Of a DNA stretch of 64,000 nt, positions 1 through 7,695 are shown one piece after another. The stretch is taken from contig NC_012029.1 in NCBI RefSeq assembly GCF_000022205.1, positions 1,984,001 through 2,048,000 on the forward strand, in the 5' to 3' direction. A program made the position numbers and the translations under genes. The stretch comes from Halorubrum lacusprofundi ATCC 49239. Its GTDB lineage: Archaea > Halobacteriota > Halobacteria > Halobacteriales > Haloferacaceae. The notes beneath the pieces are model-generated. The model saw nothing but the letters and a program-made list of their open reading frames with translations. It had not been told where the DNA came from and did not search any database. Numbering within the stretch: position 1 is the first letter of the stretch; every line of letters begins with the position of its first letter.

Positions 1-248
1 TCGCCGCCGGCGACAACGAGTACCTCGGCCCCGCCGCGATCAACAAGGCATACCGGTTCGCGATGGACGAACGCGAGGGCGAGGAGATCAAACAGAAGCG
101 GCTGGAGATCATCGAACAGGAGCACGGCGTCTGGCGGTGCCAGACCCAGTTCTCCTGTACGGAGGTGTGTCCGAAGGACATCCCCCTCACCGAGCACATC
201 CAGGAGCTGAAACGCGAGGCCGTCAAGAACAACCTGAAGTTCTGGTGA
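1..248 (+). CDS. sdhB: Succinate dehydrogenase iron-sulfur subunit, C-terminal part
   Basis: This is the 3' end of a gene that begins before the window; the frame is open from base 3. The visible 81 residues include a C-x6-C-x3-CP cysteine cluster (RCQTQFSCTEVCPKDIP), which fits the ligands of the membrane-side Fe-S centres of SdhB/FrdB proteins, and the typical tail of these proteins (LKREAVKNNLKFW). SdhB passes electrons from the flavoprotein to the membrane anchor and quinone. The stop lies 52 bases before sdhA, so the two are almost certainly in one operon. Only the length of the missing N-terminal part is unknown. Confidence 0.93.
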   Translation, partial: AAGDNEYLGPAAINKAYRFAMDEREGEEIKQKRLEIIEQEHGVWRCQTQFSCTEVCPKDIPLTEHIQELKREAVKNNLKFW

Positions 249-300
249 GCGTGGTGGACACGCTCAAGGGACTCCAAATCTAACGAGATACCATACAACA

Positions 301-2130
301 ATGCACGAACACGACGTTATCGTTGTCGGCGCCGGGGGGGCGGGACTCCGGGCGGCGATCGCGGCACAGGAAGCGGGGGCCGACGTGGCCATCGTCTCGA
401 AGCTCCACCCGGTCAGATCGCACACGGGCGCGGCCGAGGGCGGCATCAACGCGGCACTGCGCGACGCCGACTCATGGGAGGACCACGCATACGACACGAT
501 GAAGGGGTCCGACTACCTCGGTGACGCGCCGGCGGTCGAGGCCCTCTGTCGGGAGAGTCCGGAAGAGGTCATCCGGCTCGAACACTGGGGAATGCCCTTC
601 TCCCGCGAGGACGACGGACGCGTCTCCCAGCGACCGTTCGGCGGGCTCTCCTTCCCCCGGACCACGTACGCCGGCGCGGAGACCGGCCACCAGATGCTCC
701 ACACGATGTACGAGCAGGTGGTCAAACGCGGGATCACGGTATACGACGAGTGGCACGTGATGGAACTCGCCGTCACCGACGAGGACGACCCGGCCGACCG
801 GACCTGCCACGGCGTCGTCGCCTACGACATTCAGAGCGGCGAGATCAGCGGCTTTAGCGCCAAGAACGGTGTCATTCTCGCGACCGGCGGGATGGGACAG
901 GTGTTCGATCACACCACGAACGCGGTCGCAAACACCGGCGACGGCGTCGCGATGGCGTACCGCGCGGGCGTCCCGATGGAAGACATGGAGTTCATCCAGT
1001 TCCATCCGACGACGCTCCCGTCGACGGGCGTCCTCATCTCCGAGGGTGTCCGCGGTGAGGGCGGTATCCTCTACAACAGTGAGGGCGAGCGCTTCATGTT
1101 CGAGCACGGCTACGCGAACAACGACGGCGAGCTCGCTTCCCGTGACGTGGTCTCCCGCGCCGAGCTGACCGAGGTCAACGAGGGGCGCGGGATCGAAGAC
1201 GAGTACGTCCACCTCGACATGCGGCACTTGGGCGAGGAGCGCATTCTCGACCGGCTGGAGAACATCCTCCACCTCGCGGAAGACTTCGAGGGCGCAGACG
1301 GGCTCACGGAGCCGATGCCGGTCAAGCCCGGTCAGCACTACGCGATGGGCGGCATCGAGACGAACGAGTTCGGCGAGACCGTCATCGGCGGCCTTTACGC
1401 CGCCGGTGAGTGCGCCTGCGCGTCGGTCCACGGCGCGAACCGTCTCGGCGGCAACGCCCTGCCTGAGCTCATCGTCTTCGGGAAGCGCGCCGGGCGTCAC
1501 GCGGCCGGCGAGGAGATGGGCGAGGCCGAGGTCACGACCGGCAAGGACGGCGAGTGGGAGCCCGCCGACTACGAGTTCGAGGTCGAGGTCGGCGAGACCG
1601 GCGGGCAGGATCCCGCCGCGGCCGACGGCGGCGCGGTGGCGACGGACCCCGATGGCGTGCTCGAAGCGGAAGTTGAGAGCGCCAAAGACCGCGTTGAGGA
1701 ACTGCTCTCGCGGAAGGGTCGCAACCACGCCGAGACCCGCTCGAAGGTCCAGCAGACGATGACCGCGAACGTCAACGTGTTCCGCGAGGAGGGTCGGCTC
1801 GAGGAGACGCTTAGCGACCTCCACGAGGCGCGAGAGACGTACAAAGATGTCGCCGTCTCGGACCCGTCCCGGACGTTCAACACCGACCTCATCCACACGA
1901 TGGAGACCCGGAACATCCTCGACATTGCCGAGGCGCTGACGATGGGCGCGCTCGCGCGACGGGAGTTCCGCGGCGCTCACTGGCGCAAAGAGCGCCAGGA
2001 GCGCGACGACGAGAACTGGCTGAAACACACGCTCGTCTCGTGGAACGACGGCGAGCCGGAGCTGTGGTACAAGCCGACGATCCTCGAAGGAGAGAACAAG
2101 ACGTACGAACCGAAGACCCGCTCGTACTGA
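301..2130 (+). CDS. sdhA: Succinate dehydrogenase flavoprotein subunit
   Basis: This 609-residue protein oxidises succinate to fumarate in the citric acid cycle and feeds electrons to SdhB. The N-terminus has the dinucleotide-binding motif VIVVGAGGAGLRAAIAA at about residues 5-21. The segment RSHTGAAEGGIN (about 40-51) contains the histidine that carries covalent FAD in the family. FHPTTLPSTGVLISEGVRGEGG (about 232-253, given here as a site) contains the substrate and proton-shuttle region. An HGANRLGGNAL motif precedes the helical C-terminal domain. Length and order match the family. It follows sdhB directly, which supports an sdhCDBA-type operon whose first genes lie outside the window. Confidence 0.97.
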   Translation: MHEHDVIVVGAGGAGLRAAIAAQEAGADVAIVSKLHPVRSHTGAAEGGINAALRDADSWEDHAYDTMKGSDYLGDAPAVEALCRESPEEVIRLEHWGMPFSREDDGRVSQRPFGGLSFPRTTYAGAETGHQMLHTMYEQVVKRGITVYDEWHVMELAVTDEDDPADRTCHGVVAYDIQSGEISGFSAKNGVILATGGMGQVFDHTTNAVANTGDGVAMAYRAGVPMEDMEFIQFHPTTLPSTGVLISEGVRGEGGILYNSEGERFMFEHGYANNDGELASRDVVSRAELTEVNEGRGIEDEYVHLDMRHLGEERILDRLENILHLAEDFEGADGLTEPMPVKPGQHYAMGGIETNEFGETVIGGLYAAGECACASVHGANRLGGNALPELIVFGKRAGRHAAGEEMGEAEVTTGKDGEWEPADYEFEVEVGETGGQDPAAADGGAVATDPDGVLEAEVESAKDRVEELLSRKGRNHAETRSKVQQTMTANVNVFREEGRLEETLSDLHEARETYKDVAVSDPSRTFNTDLIHTMETRNILDIAEALTMGALARREFRGAHWRKERQERDDENWLKHTLVSWNDGEPELWYKPTILEGENKTYEPKTRSY

Positions 2131-2296
2131 ACCGCGATTCAGACACGATCAATCCGGATCGTTCACGGTCTCCTATCCGTCGTCGGTCGAAAGCCGACAA
2201 CGGTACCGCGAGCGTGACGACGACAACGCCACCGACATCGATCGCGTTCTAACGCATTTTCGGCGCGTTTGGCCTTCTATCTCCCGCTTGCTGACT

Positions 2297-2334
2297 TTCG
2301 ACGATCGTTGAATAGGGGGTTTATTATCGTCGAA
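2297..2334 (+). promoter_or_regulatory. Inverted repeat around the TATA box of the small winged-helix gene
   Basis: Nine-base arms TTCGACGAT (2297-2305) and ATCGTCGAA (2326-2334) flank a 20-base spacer that ends in the TATA-like sequence TTTATTAT (about 2320-2327). The ATG at 2353 is about 27-30 bases further on, so the transcript is probably leaderless. The position suggests an operator that would control access to the TATA box, possibly for the small regulator encoded downstream. Confidence 0.5.
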
Positions 2335-2352
2335 GTCAATGGATCGAACAAG

Positions 2353-2580
2353 ATGTTAGAGACAGAGACCGCACCCACCGCGGCGCCGGCCCTGCCGCCG
2401 GAGCTGCAGTCTCCCCGCGCGAAGCTCGTGTACCTGTATCTGACGACGAACGGCGACGCGACCGTCTCGGAGATGGGCGATTCGCTGGGCATGAAGAAGC
2501 TCTCGCTGTACAGCATTCTGAAAACCCTCCGGAAGGAGGGCATGGTCGACTGCGACGGTACCACCTACGCGCTGAACTAA
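2353..2580 (+). CDS. Small winged-helix DNA-binding protein
   Basis: The 75-residue protein has an alanine/proline-rich N-terminus followed by a compact winged helix: helix 1 (AKLVYLYLTTNG), a turn, a recognition-like helix (MKKLSLYSILKTLRKEGMV) and a wing ending at the C-terminus. This matches TrmB/MarR-like single-domain regulators common in Halobacteria. The start at 2353 is preferred over an upstream in-frame codon at 2269 because the TATA box at about 2320-2327 fits a leaderless start there and the upstream segment lacks protein character. The inverted repeat across its promoter suggests autoregulation. Its targets are unknown. Confidence 0.8.
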   Translation: MLETETAPTAAPALPPELQSPRAKLVYLYLTTNGDATVSEMGDSLGMKKLSLYSILKTLRKEGMVDCDGTTYALN

Positions 2581-2587
2581 CGGTCCG

Positions 2588-2623
2588 TCTCGTTCGTTCT
2601 CGTTCGTTCTCGTTCGTTCTCGT
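2588..2623 (+). repeat. Decamer tandem repeat
   Basis: Three exact copies of CGTTCGTTCT (2591-2620), with partial copies at the edges, follow the stop codon of the winged-helix gene. The tract is pyrimidine-only apart from its G positions and sits between two genes read in the same direction. It could be a slippage product or part of a termination region. Confidence 0.7.
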
Positions 2624-2678
2624 CCGTCCCCGATCCCGCCAGCGGAGCGTTTACCAGCCCGCGGGACGCAGTGCATCC

Positions 2679-3314
2679 GTGGACGCGAACCAGAAAGAGC
2701 TCCGGAACCCGTTCGGGATGGACACTGACTGTGAGAACTGTCCCGAGCTGTGCGGCCCCCGCGACCGGGTCGTTCACGGTTACGGCGACGTGGGTGGTGA
2801 GTTTCTCGTCGTCGGTACGCGGCCGAGTGCGACCGCCGAGGCCAACGGTATCCCCTTCACCGGTGCGGGCGCCGGGGAGCGAGTGCAGTCGATCTTCGCC
2901 GACCTCGGGTTCGTCCGGTCGGCGCCGGACGCGACGGAGCCCGACGTGCAGAACATCTTCTTTACGAACCTAACGCGGTGTCGCCACCCCAAGCGCGAGC
3001 CGACCGACCGAGAGGTCGAGACCTGCGAGCCGTTCCTCAACGCGGAGATTCGGATGATTAATCCGCAGATCATCGTCCCCGTGGGCGAGCGACCGCTCCG
3101 CGAGCTCGCGGTCGCGTACACCACCCGGCGTCCGGACTCCTTCGATATCGACGCCGAACACGCGACGACGATCCGGGGCCGCGGCTTCGAGCTGGTGCCG
3201 ATGAAGGAGCCGTCAGAGATGACCGACACCGAGGCCGACGCGTTCCGGGAACACATGCGCGAGAACGTGTTGAGTCGGGATTACCGGCAGACGAAGGGAC
3301 GACAGAGTCGCTGA
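2679..3314 (+). CDS. Uracil-DNA glycosylase superfamily protein with altered active-site motifs
   Basis: The 211-residue protein has the layout of family 4/5 uracil-DNA glycosylases: an N-terminal Cys pair (CENCPEL), a nucleotide-binding loop region ending in GIPFTGAGAG, the segment FFTNLTRCRHPKREP, and the later cysteine in ETCEPFL, which together suit a 4Fe-4S site. The usual motif A (GEAPG) is replaced by GTRPS, and the C-terminal HPS/HPA motif appears as KEPSE, so uracil excision cannot be assumed. The GTG start at 2679 is supported by a TATA-like GTTTACCA about 27 bases upstream. It stands alone between a regulator and the convergent channel gene. Confidence 0.8.
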   Translation: MDANQKELRNPFGMDTDCENCPELCGPRDRVVHGYGDVGGEFLVVGTRPSATAEANGIPFTGAGAGERVQSIFADLGFVRSAPDATEPDVQNIFFTNLTRCRHPKREPTDREVETCEPFLNAEIRMINPQIIVPVGERPLRELAVAYTTRRPDSFDIDAEHATTIRGRGFELVPMKEPSEMTDTEADAFREHMRENVLSRDYRQTKGRQSR

Positions 3315-3355
3315 GCGCACCCGTCTCGCGGCCGGAGAGGTAGGGAGTCAGCGCG

Positions 3356-4555
3356 TCAAGCGGACGAGTCGTCGAGTTCTTCTACGTCGTCAATCGAATC
3401 GCCGAGGAGGTCGGTCGTCGCGTCCTCACTGTCCGCGCCGAACGCGCAGTCAATGAGAATGTGGCCGCCCAGCGTCGCGGGCGAGATTACCTGGTCCGCG
3501 CCGGCCCGGCGGAGCTTGTTGACGTTCTCTCGCTGGGTTACCGCAGCGACGATCCGCACGTCGGGGTTGAGTTGTCTGGCGGTGAGGATCGCGAGCGCAT
3601 CCCGCGCATCGTCGTTCGTTGCGACGACGACCGCCCGGGCGCCCTGAATATTCACCCGTTCGAGCGGGTCGACGTCGCTCGGGTCCGCGGTGAATACGGG
3701 CACGTCGCGTTCGCTCAGTCGCCTCGCAGCGGTCTCGTCGGTGGTCACGACCGCGTACTTGGTCCCGTCGCGGGCGTCGAGTTCTTCGAGGATCGGTTCG
3801 GTCAGGTCCCCGTAGCCGAGCACGAGGACATGGTCGTCGAGGAGGTCGATCTGTTTATCGGTCATTTTTCCAAGCGCCTTGGAGAGCTGCGCCTCGATAG
3901 CCGGGGTGAGAATAACCCCGAGCGCCACCGCGAACGCGGCGACGTTCATCACGAGCGAGGAGAGCACGAACAACTGCGCGATGTCGGCGGCCGCGCCGGC
4001 CACCGGAGTCACGTCTCCGTAGCCGACCGTGGAGGCGGTGACGACGGTGAAGTAGAACGCGTCGACGATGGTCTCGACCCCGTTGAACTGGTCGCGGAGC
4101 GCGTACGTGCCGATCGTCCCGTACGAGATTGCGGTCACGAGCGCCGCGCCCGCAGCGAGTTGGGTCGGCGACGGCGAGAACGGCCTGTCGAATCGACCGC
4201 GATTGTACGCGAGTGCGGGCATCGACACGATCGACAACGCCACCAGCGGGAACGACAGCACCGACGCCTGCATCAGCCCCTGAATCGCGGTCAGCGGGAG
4301 TAGGACCGCCGTGGAGTACCAACCGACGCGGTAGCCGTTCCGCAGCGCGAAGCTGCTCCCGAGCATCGAGAAACCGGTTATCGTCCCAGTGAACCCGACG
4401 GTCTGGCGGACGACCGCGGGCACGTACAGGGACAGCGGACCGTCGACGCCGAGCCCCCCGATCTGGGCGAGACCGGCGAGGATCGACAGTATCGCGACCG
4501 CGAACGTCAGGAGGATCGACGCCCGCACGGTCACCCAATCACGGGTCAGCTCCAT
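3356..4555 (-). CDS. Potassium channel protein with RCK_N (TrkA-N) domain
   Basis: The 399-residue membrane protein has four hydrophobic helices in its first 120 residues and then a pore module with the potassium selectivity filter TVGYGD at about residues 176-181 between two more helices. A cytoplasmic Rossmann domain begins at about 242 (VLVLGYGDL) and is the nucleotide-binding RCK_N domain that gates such channels. The protein ends in an acidic tail and shows no RCK_C domain, unlike many channels of this type. A TATA-like element (TTTAAG on the minus strand, about 4579-4585) fits a leaderless start. It is divergent from two genes encoding membrane proteins that do carry RCK_C-like domains. 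Confidence 0.9.
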   Translation of the reverse strand: MELTRDWVTVRASILLTFAVAILSILAGLAQIGGLGVDGPLSLYVPAVVRQTVGFTGTITGFSMLGSSFALRNGYRVGWYSTAVLLPLTAIQGLMQASVLSFPLVALSIVSMPALAYNRGRFDRPFSPSPTQLAAGAALVTAISYGTIGTYALRDQFNGVETIVDAFYFTVVTASTVGYGDVTPVAGAAADIAQLFVLSSLVMNVAAFAVALGVILTPAIEAQLSKALGKMTDKQIDLLDDHVLVLGYGDLTEPILEELDARDGTKYAVVTTDETAARRLSERDVPVFTADPSDVDPLERVNIQGARAVVVATNDDARDALAILTARQLNPDVRIVAAVTQRENVNKLRRAGADQVISPATLGGHILIDCAFGADSEDATTDLLGDSIDDVEELDDSSA

Positions 4556-4703
4556 GGGATTCCGTCGCCGACGGCGGACTTAAACCCCGCGAGCGAGCGA
4601 CGGAACTGGCGGCGTTTCCGTCGTCGACGGCGTCACCGGCGTCGGTACTCGCGACGCCCTCTCCGTCGACACACGTTTAACTGCGCCGCCGGTTGGAGGG
4701 CGT

Positions 4704-5972
4704 ATGTCGCTACCCGTCGAGATCGTCTTCGGGATCTACCTCGGCATCATCACCGGGATCGTTCCCGCGCTGGTGGCCGGGGTACTCGGGTTCGTCTTTA
4801 AGTACGTGACCGACGTGACCATCCCCGGGCTCGGGGTGGTCGTCCTCGCGCTCGCGATCGCCGGTATCAACGGGGGGCTGCTCGCCCTCAATGACGAAAC
4901 GATCCGGTCGTCGGAGCGTGCACCGGCGATCCTCACGGCGATCATCGTTGTGTTGATGATCTCTCTGTACGCCCACGCGCAGGGGGACCGACTCGGCGCC
5001 AGCGTCCCGAAGCGGATCTCGCTCAAACAGCTCCGGAACCGAACCCTCTCGACCGACGTGATCGAGCTTGTCGGCGGCCGAGGACGAGTCTCCGTCGAGG
5101 TGACTGGCGAGGTGAACGACATGGAGGGATACCCGCCGCTGCCGACCGAGACGCGCCGGTCGATCCTCGATGGCGACTGGACGTTCCCGGCTGACCTCCC
5201 GCTCGCGGAGCTCGAAGAGCGGTTCGCGGAGCGGTTACAGACCGAACTCGATCTGGCCGACGTGACGGTCCGGATCGACGAGCAGGCGCGTGCGACGGTG
5301 GCCGCCGCGCCGCCGACGGGAGCGCTCTCGAAGCGGGTTCCGGTCGGGAAGCGTGCGGTGTCGGTATCGGCACTCGTGCCGACCGGGATCGCCCGCGGCG
5401 ACGTCGTCCGCGTGGTGACACCAGACCTCGACATTGAGGGAGCCGTGCTCGCCGCCCGATCGAGCGGAAAGCCGGAAGCGGGGGCCGCCGTGGCGCCTGC
5501 TCCCGCGTCTGCTGCCAGCGACGAGCCGGAGCCCGACGACGACCTCCGGACCGACGGCGGAGAGGAGACCGTCGCCTCCCTCCCGGCGGCGACCGCACCC
5601 ACGACGACCGGCGGAGAGGGGCGGGTGACGGTTGCCGTCGACCGCTCGGAGGCGACGGCGCTCCTGCGCGCCGACCGGGGGCGCGTGCTGGTGCTGTCGC
5701 GGGGAACTCGCCGCGAGTACGAGCTCACGGCGCTGTTACGGCGGACCGGCAAGCGGTTCCGGAAGGTCTCGGTCGTCGCCGGTGGGCCGTTGGACGGGCA
5801 CACTATCGGCGAGGCCGAGATCCGCGAGGCGTACGACGTGGCTGTCCTCGCGGCGCGCCACGAATCGTGGACGATCGCGCCCGGCGGGTCGCAGTCGCTG
5901 TCGGCGGGCGACGATCTGTTCGTCGTCGGGAGTCGCGACGCGCTCGACCGCTTCGTGGAGGTGGCCGCGTGA
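4704..5972 (+). CDS. Membrane protein with C-terminal TrkA-C (RCK_C) domain
   Basis: The 422-residue protein starts with three hydrophobic helices (about residues 8-30, 40-62 and 72-92). A soluble region follows with a conserved-looking motif around EVNDMEGYPPLP. A low-complexity Ala/Pro/Asp linker at about 255-310 leads to a C-terminal RCK_C/TrkA-C-like domain (about 325-422) containing GGPLDGHTIGEAEIREAYDVAVLAARHE and ending in a DDLFVVGSRDALDRF strand-helix. RCK_C domains bind ligands that gate potassium channels. Its stop overlaps the GTG of the next gene by four bases (GTGA), so the two are co-translated. Confidence 0.82.
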   Translation: MSLPVEIVFGIYLGIITGIVPALVAGVLGFVFKYVTDVTIPGLGVVVLALAIAGINGGLLALNDETIRSSERAPAILTAIIVVLMISLYAHAQGDRLGASVPKRISLKQLRNRTLSTDVIELVGGRGRVSVEVTGEVNDMEGYPPLPTETRRSILDGDWTFPADLPLAELEERFAERLQTELDLADVTVRIDEQARATVAAAPPTGALSKRVPVGKRAVSVSALVPTGIARGDVVRVVTPDLDIEGAVLAARSSGKPEAGAAVAPAPASAASDEPEPDDDLRTDGGEETVASLPAATAPTTTGGEGRVTVAVDRSEATALLRADRGRVLVLSRGTRREYELTALLRRTGKRFRKVSVVAGGPLDGHTIGEAEIREAYDVAVLAARHESWTIAPGGSQSLSAGDDLFVVGSRDALDRFVEVAA

Positions 5973-7336
5973 TTCACGCCCTCGCCGAAACGGTTGGTGC
6001 AGACGCGGCCGTGGGCGTTGTCCGCCCTGTCACCGCCGTCGTCGCCGTCGGCTTTGCGCGGCCGCGGCAGGCGGTGGTCACCCTCGCCACGTTCGCCGTC
6101 CTCGCCGTCCTCGTCGCGGGGAGTGCGGCGCTGGCCTACCGCTGGTACTTTCGCGCGGAGATCCCCGAAGGGGTGACCGGTCTGCTGGGCGTCGCCGTCG
6201 TCGCGCTGTACCTCAACACGACCTCGTTGGGATCGATTGCGGCCGGCGACAGCCCGACACTTCTGGCGCCCGAGACCGTGTTCTTCAACGTGGTATCGCT
6301 GGGCGTCGCAGTGGTGATGGCGCCCGTCGGGAGATACGTTGGCGACCGACTTGCAGTCGATGTGTTCGCACTCTCCGGAGCCAAACAGCTCGAAGGCGAG
6401 TTGAGTGGCGTCGTGCGCGCGGTGGGACGGTTCACGGCGGTGACGCTCCCGTCGGTCGGCGAGATCGGCGACATGGACACGTACGACCCCGTCTCGCCGG
6501 AGAAGAAGGCGGAACTCGCCGAGACGACCCTCCTCTTCCCGCGGAAGCTCTCGGTGGAGGACCTCCGCGAGCGGCTCGTCGCCCGGCTCAAAGAGGAGTA
6601 CGGCGTGGGCTACGTCGACATCGACCTCGGCACCGACGGGACGGTCGAGTACTTCGCGGTCGGCTCCCGCGCTGCCGGACTTGGCCCGACGCTCGCCCCG
6701 GGATCGGCGGCGATCGCGGTGGCTGCGGATCCGCCGAACAACGCCACCGCCGGCGACACGGTCCAGCTGTGGCGGGACGATCCCGAGCCGAAACACGTCG
6801 CAACCGGGGAACTACGCGGGGTCGCCGCCGACGCCGTCACCGTCGCGCTCGACGAGTCGGACGCCGAACGCCTGACCGACGAGGGCGGATACCGGATCGT
6901 GACGCTCCCAGCGGAGCCGCAGGCGGACCGCGAGTTCGCCTCCCTGCTGCGGAACGCGGACGAGACGATGGCATCGGTGGCCGTCGGGGCGGGGAGCGAC
7001 CTCGACGGGAGCACCGTCGGCGACGTCGACACCGTCGTCGCCGCGGTCCGGCCGGCCGAGGGTTCCGTCCAGCCGATCCCGCCGCGCGCGTACACGTTCG
7101 GTGCCGGCGACCTCGTGTACCTCGTCGGTCGCCCGGACGCGATCCGCCGGTTCGAGGCGGCTGCCGCGGGAGGAGTCCGGACGGCGTCTGCGGACGGGGG
7201 AGATAGCGGGAGCGTCGACAGCGAGATCGGTGATAGCGACACCGACAACACTGACGAGACCGACAACACCGACGAGACCGACAACACCGACAAGACCGAG
7301 GCCCCCGAAAATTCGGACCGGGCGCAACGCTCTTGA
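5969..7336 (+). CDS. Second membrane protein with C-terminal TrkA-C (RCK_C) domain
   Basis: The 455-residue protein is built like its upstream neighbour: hydrophobic helices in the first 130 residues, a soluble region with GEIGDMDTYDPVSPEKKAEL (a match in position and style to the neighbour's EVNDMEGYPPLP motif), and a C-terminal RCK_C-like unit ending DLVYLVGRPDAIRRFEAA. This suggests an old tandem duplication. The GTG at 5969 is chosen because it overlaps the upstream stop in GTGA; a longer frame exists but would run deep into that gene. The C-terminus is an acidic Thr/Asp/Glu tail made by an 18-bp tandem repeat. Probable role: accessory or regulatory subunit for potassium transport. Confidence 0.8.
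   Translation: MIHALAETVGADAAVGVVRPVTAVVAVGFARPRQAVVTLATFAVLAVLVAGSAALAYRWYFRAEIPEGVTGLLGVAVVALYLNTTSLGSIAAGDSPTLLAPETVFFNVVSLGVAVVMAPVGRYVGDRLAVDVFALSGAKQLEGELSGVVRAVGRFTAVTLPSVGEIGDMDTYDPVSPEKKAELAETTLLFPRKLSVEDLRERLVARLKEEYGVGYVDIDLGTDGTVEYFAVGSRAAGLGPTLAPGSAAIAVAADPPNNATAGDTVQLWRDDPEPKHVATGELRGVAADAVTVALDESDAERLTDEGGYRIVTLPAEPQADREFASLLRNADETMASVAVGAGSDLDGSTVGDVDTVVAAVRPAEGSVQPIPPRAYTFGAGDLVYLVGRPDAIRRFEAAAAGGVRTASADGGDSGSVDSEIGDSDTDNTDETDNTDETDNTDKTEAPENSDRAQRS
7244..7297 (+). repeat. 18-bp tandem repeat inside a coding region
   Basis: Three copies of an 18-base unit, GACAACACYGACGAGACC with small changes, encode DNTDET-type hexapeptides in the acidic tail of the second TrkA-C protein. 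The unit is a multiple of three, so copy changes would preserve the frame. Confidence 0.85.
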
Positions 7337-7359
7337 GTCGCCCGCGCGGGGATCTGCGT

Positions 7360-7644
7360 ATGGAGTGGAAGCTGTTCGCCGACCTCGCAGAGATCGCCGG
7401 CGGGCGCGAAATCGACGTGGCGGCAGAGCCGGGCGACACGGTCGGCGACGCGCTCGACGCGCTGTTGGAGGCTCACCCGGACCTTCGCGATCGGGTGCTC
7501 GACGACGGCGAGGTCGCGAACCACATTAACGTTCTCCGGAACGGTCAGAACGTCCGCCAGAACGGCGGGATGGACACGACGCTCGAAGCCGGCGACGAGC
7601 TGGCGCTGTTCCCGCCCGTGAGCGGGGGCGCCGTCGGGCGGTAG
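7360..7644 (+). CDS. samp1: Ubiquitin-like small modifier / MoaD-family protein (SAMP1-like) with C-terminal extension
   Basis: The 94-residue protein has the beta-grasp sequence of MoaD/ThiS proteins and closely resembles haloarchaeal SAMP1 from its first residues (MEWKLFADLAE) to its end (ELALFPPVSGG). SAMP1 is adenylated by the E1-like UbaA and is either conjugated to lysines or used as sulfur carrier for molybdopterin; both need a free C-terminal Gly-Gly. Here the diglycine is at residues 89-90 and four more residues, AVGR, follow before the stop. The ATG at 7360 is chosen over an in-frame TTG at 7333 on similarity to SAMP1. The gene starts 23 bases after the TrkA-C gene and may be read from it. 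Confidence 0.88.
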   Translation: MEWKLFADLAEIAGGREIDVAAEPGDTVGDALDALLEAHPDLRDRVLDDGEVANHINVLRNGQNVRQNGGMDTTLEAGDELALFPPVSGGAVGR

Positions 7645-7695
7645 ATCGGTCGACAGATCGGTCGTTTCAAACGGTCGCGCGCCGCACCTCTCGCT

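Noticed and set aside
472..2028. Long open frame (518 codons) on the minus strand opposite sdhA
   Set aside because: It mirrors sdhA codons, as high-GC genes produce open antisense frames; the product lacks recognisable motifs and sdhA is certain.
4736..6796. 686-codon minus-strand open frame across the TrkA-C genes
   Set aside because: Arg/Ser/Pro-rich composition typical of shadow frames, and it spans two real overlapping genes.
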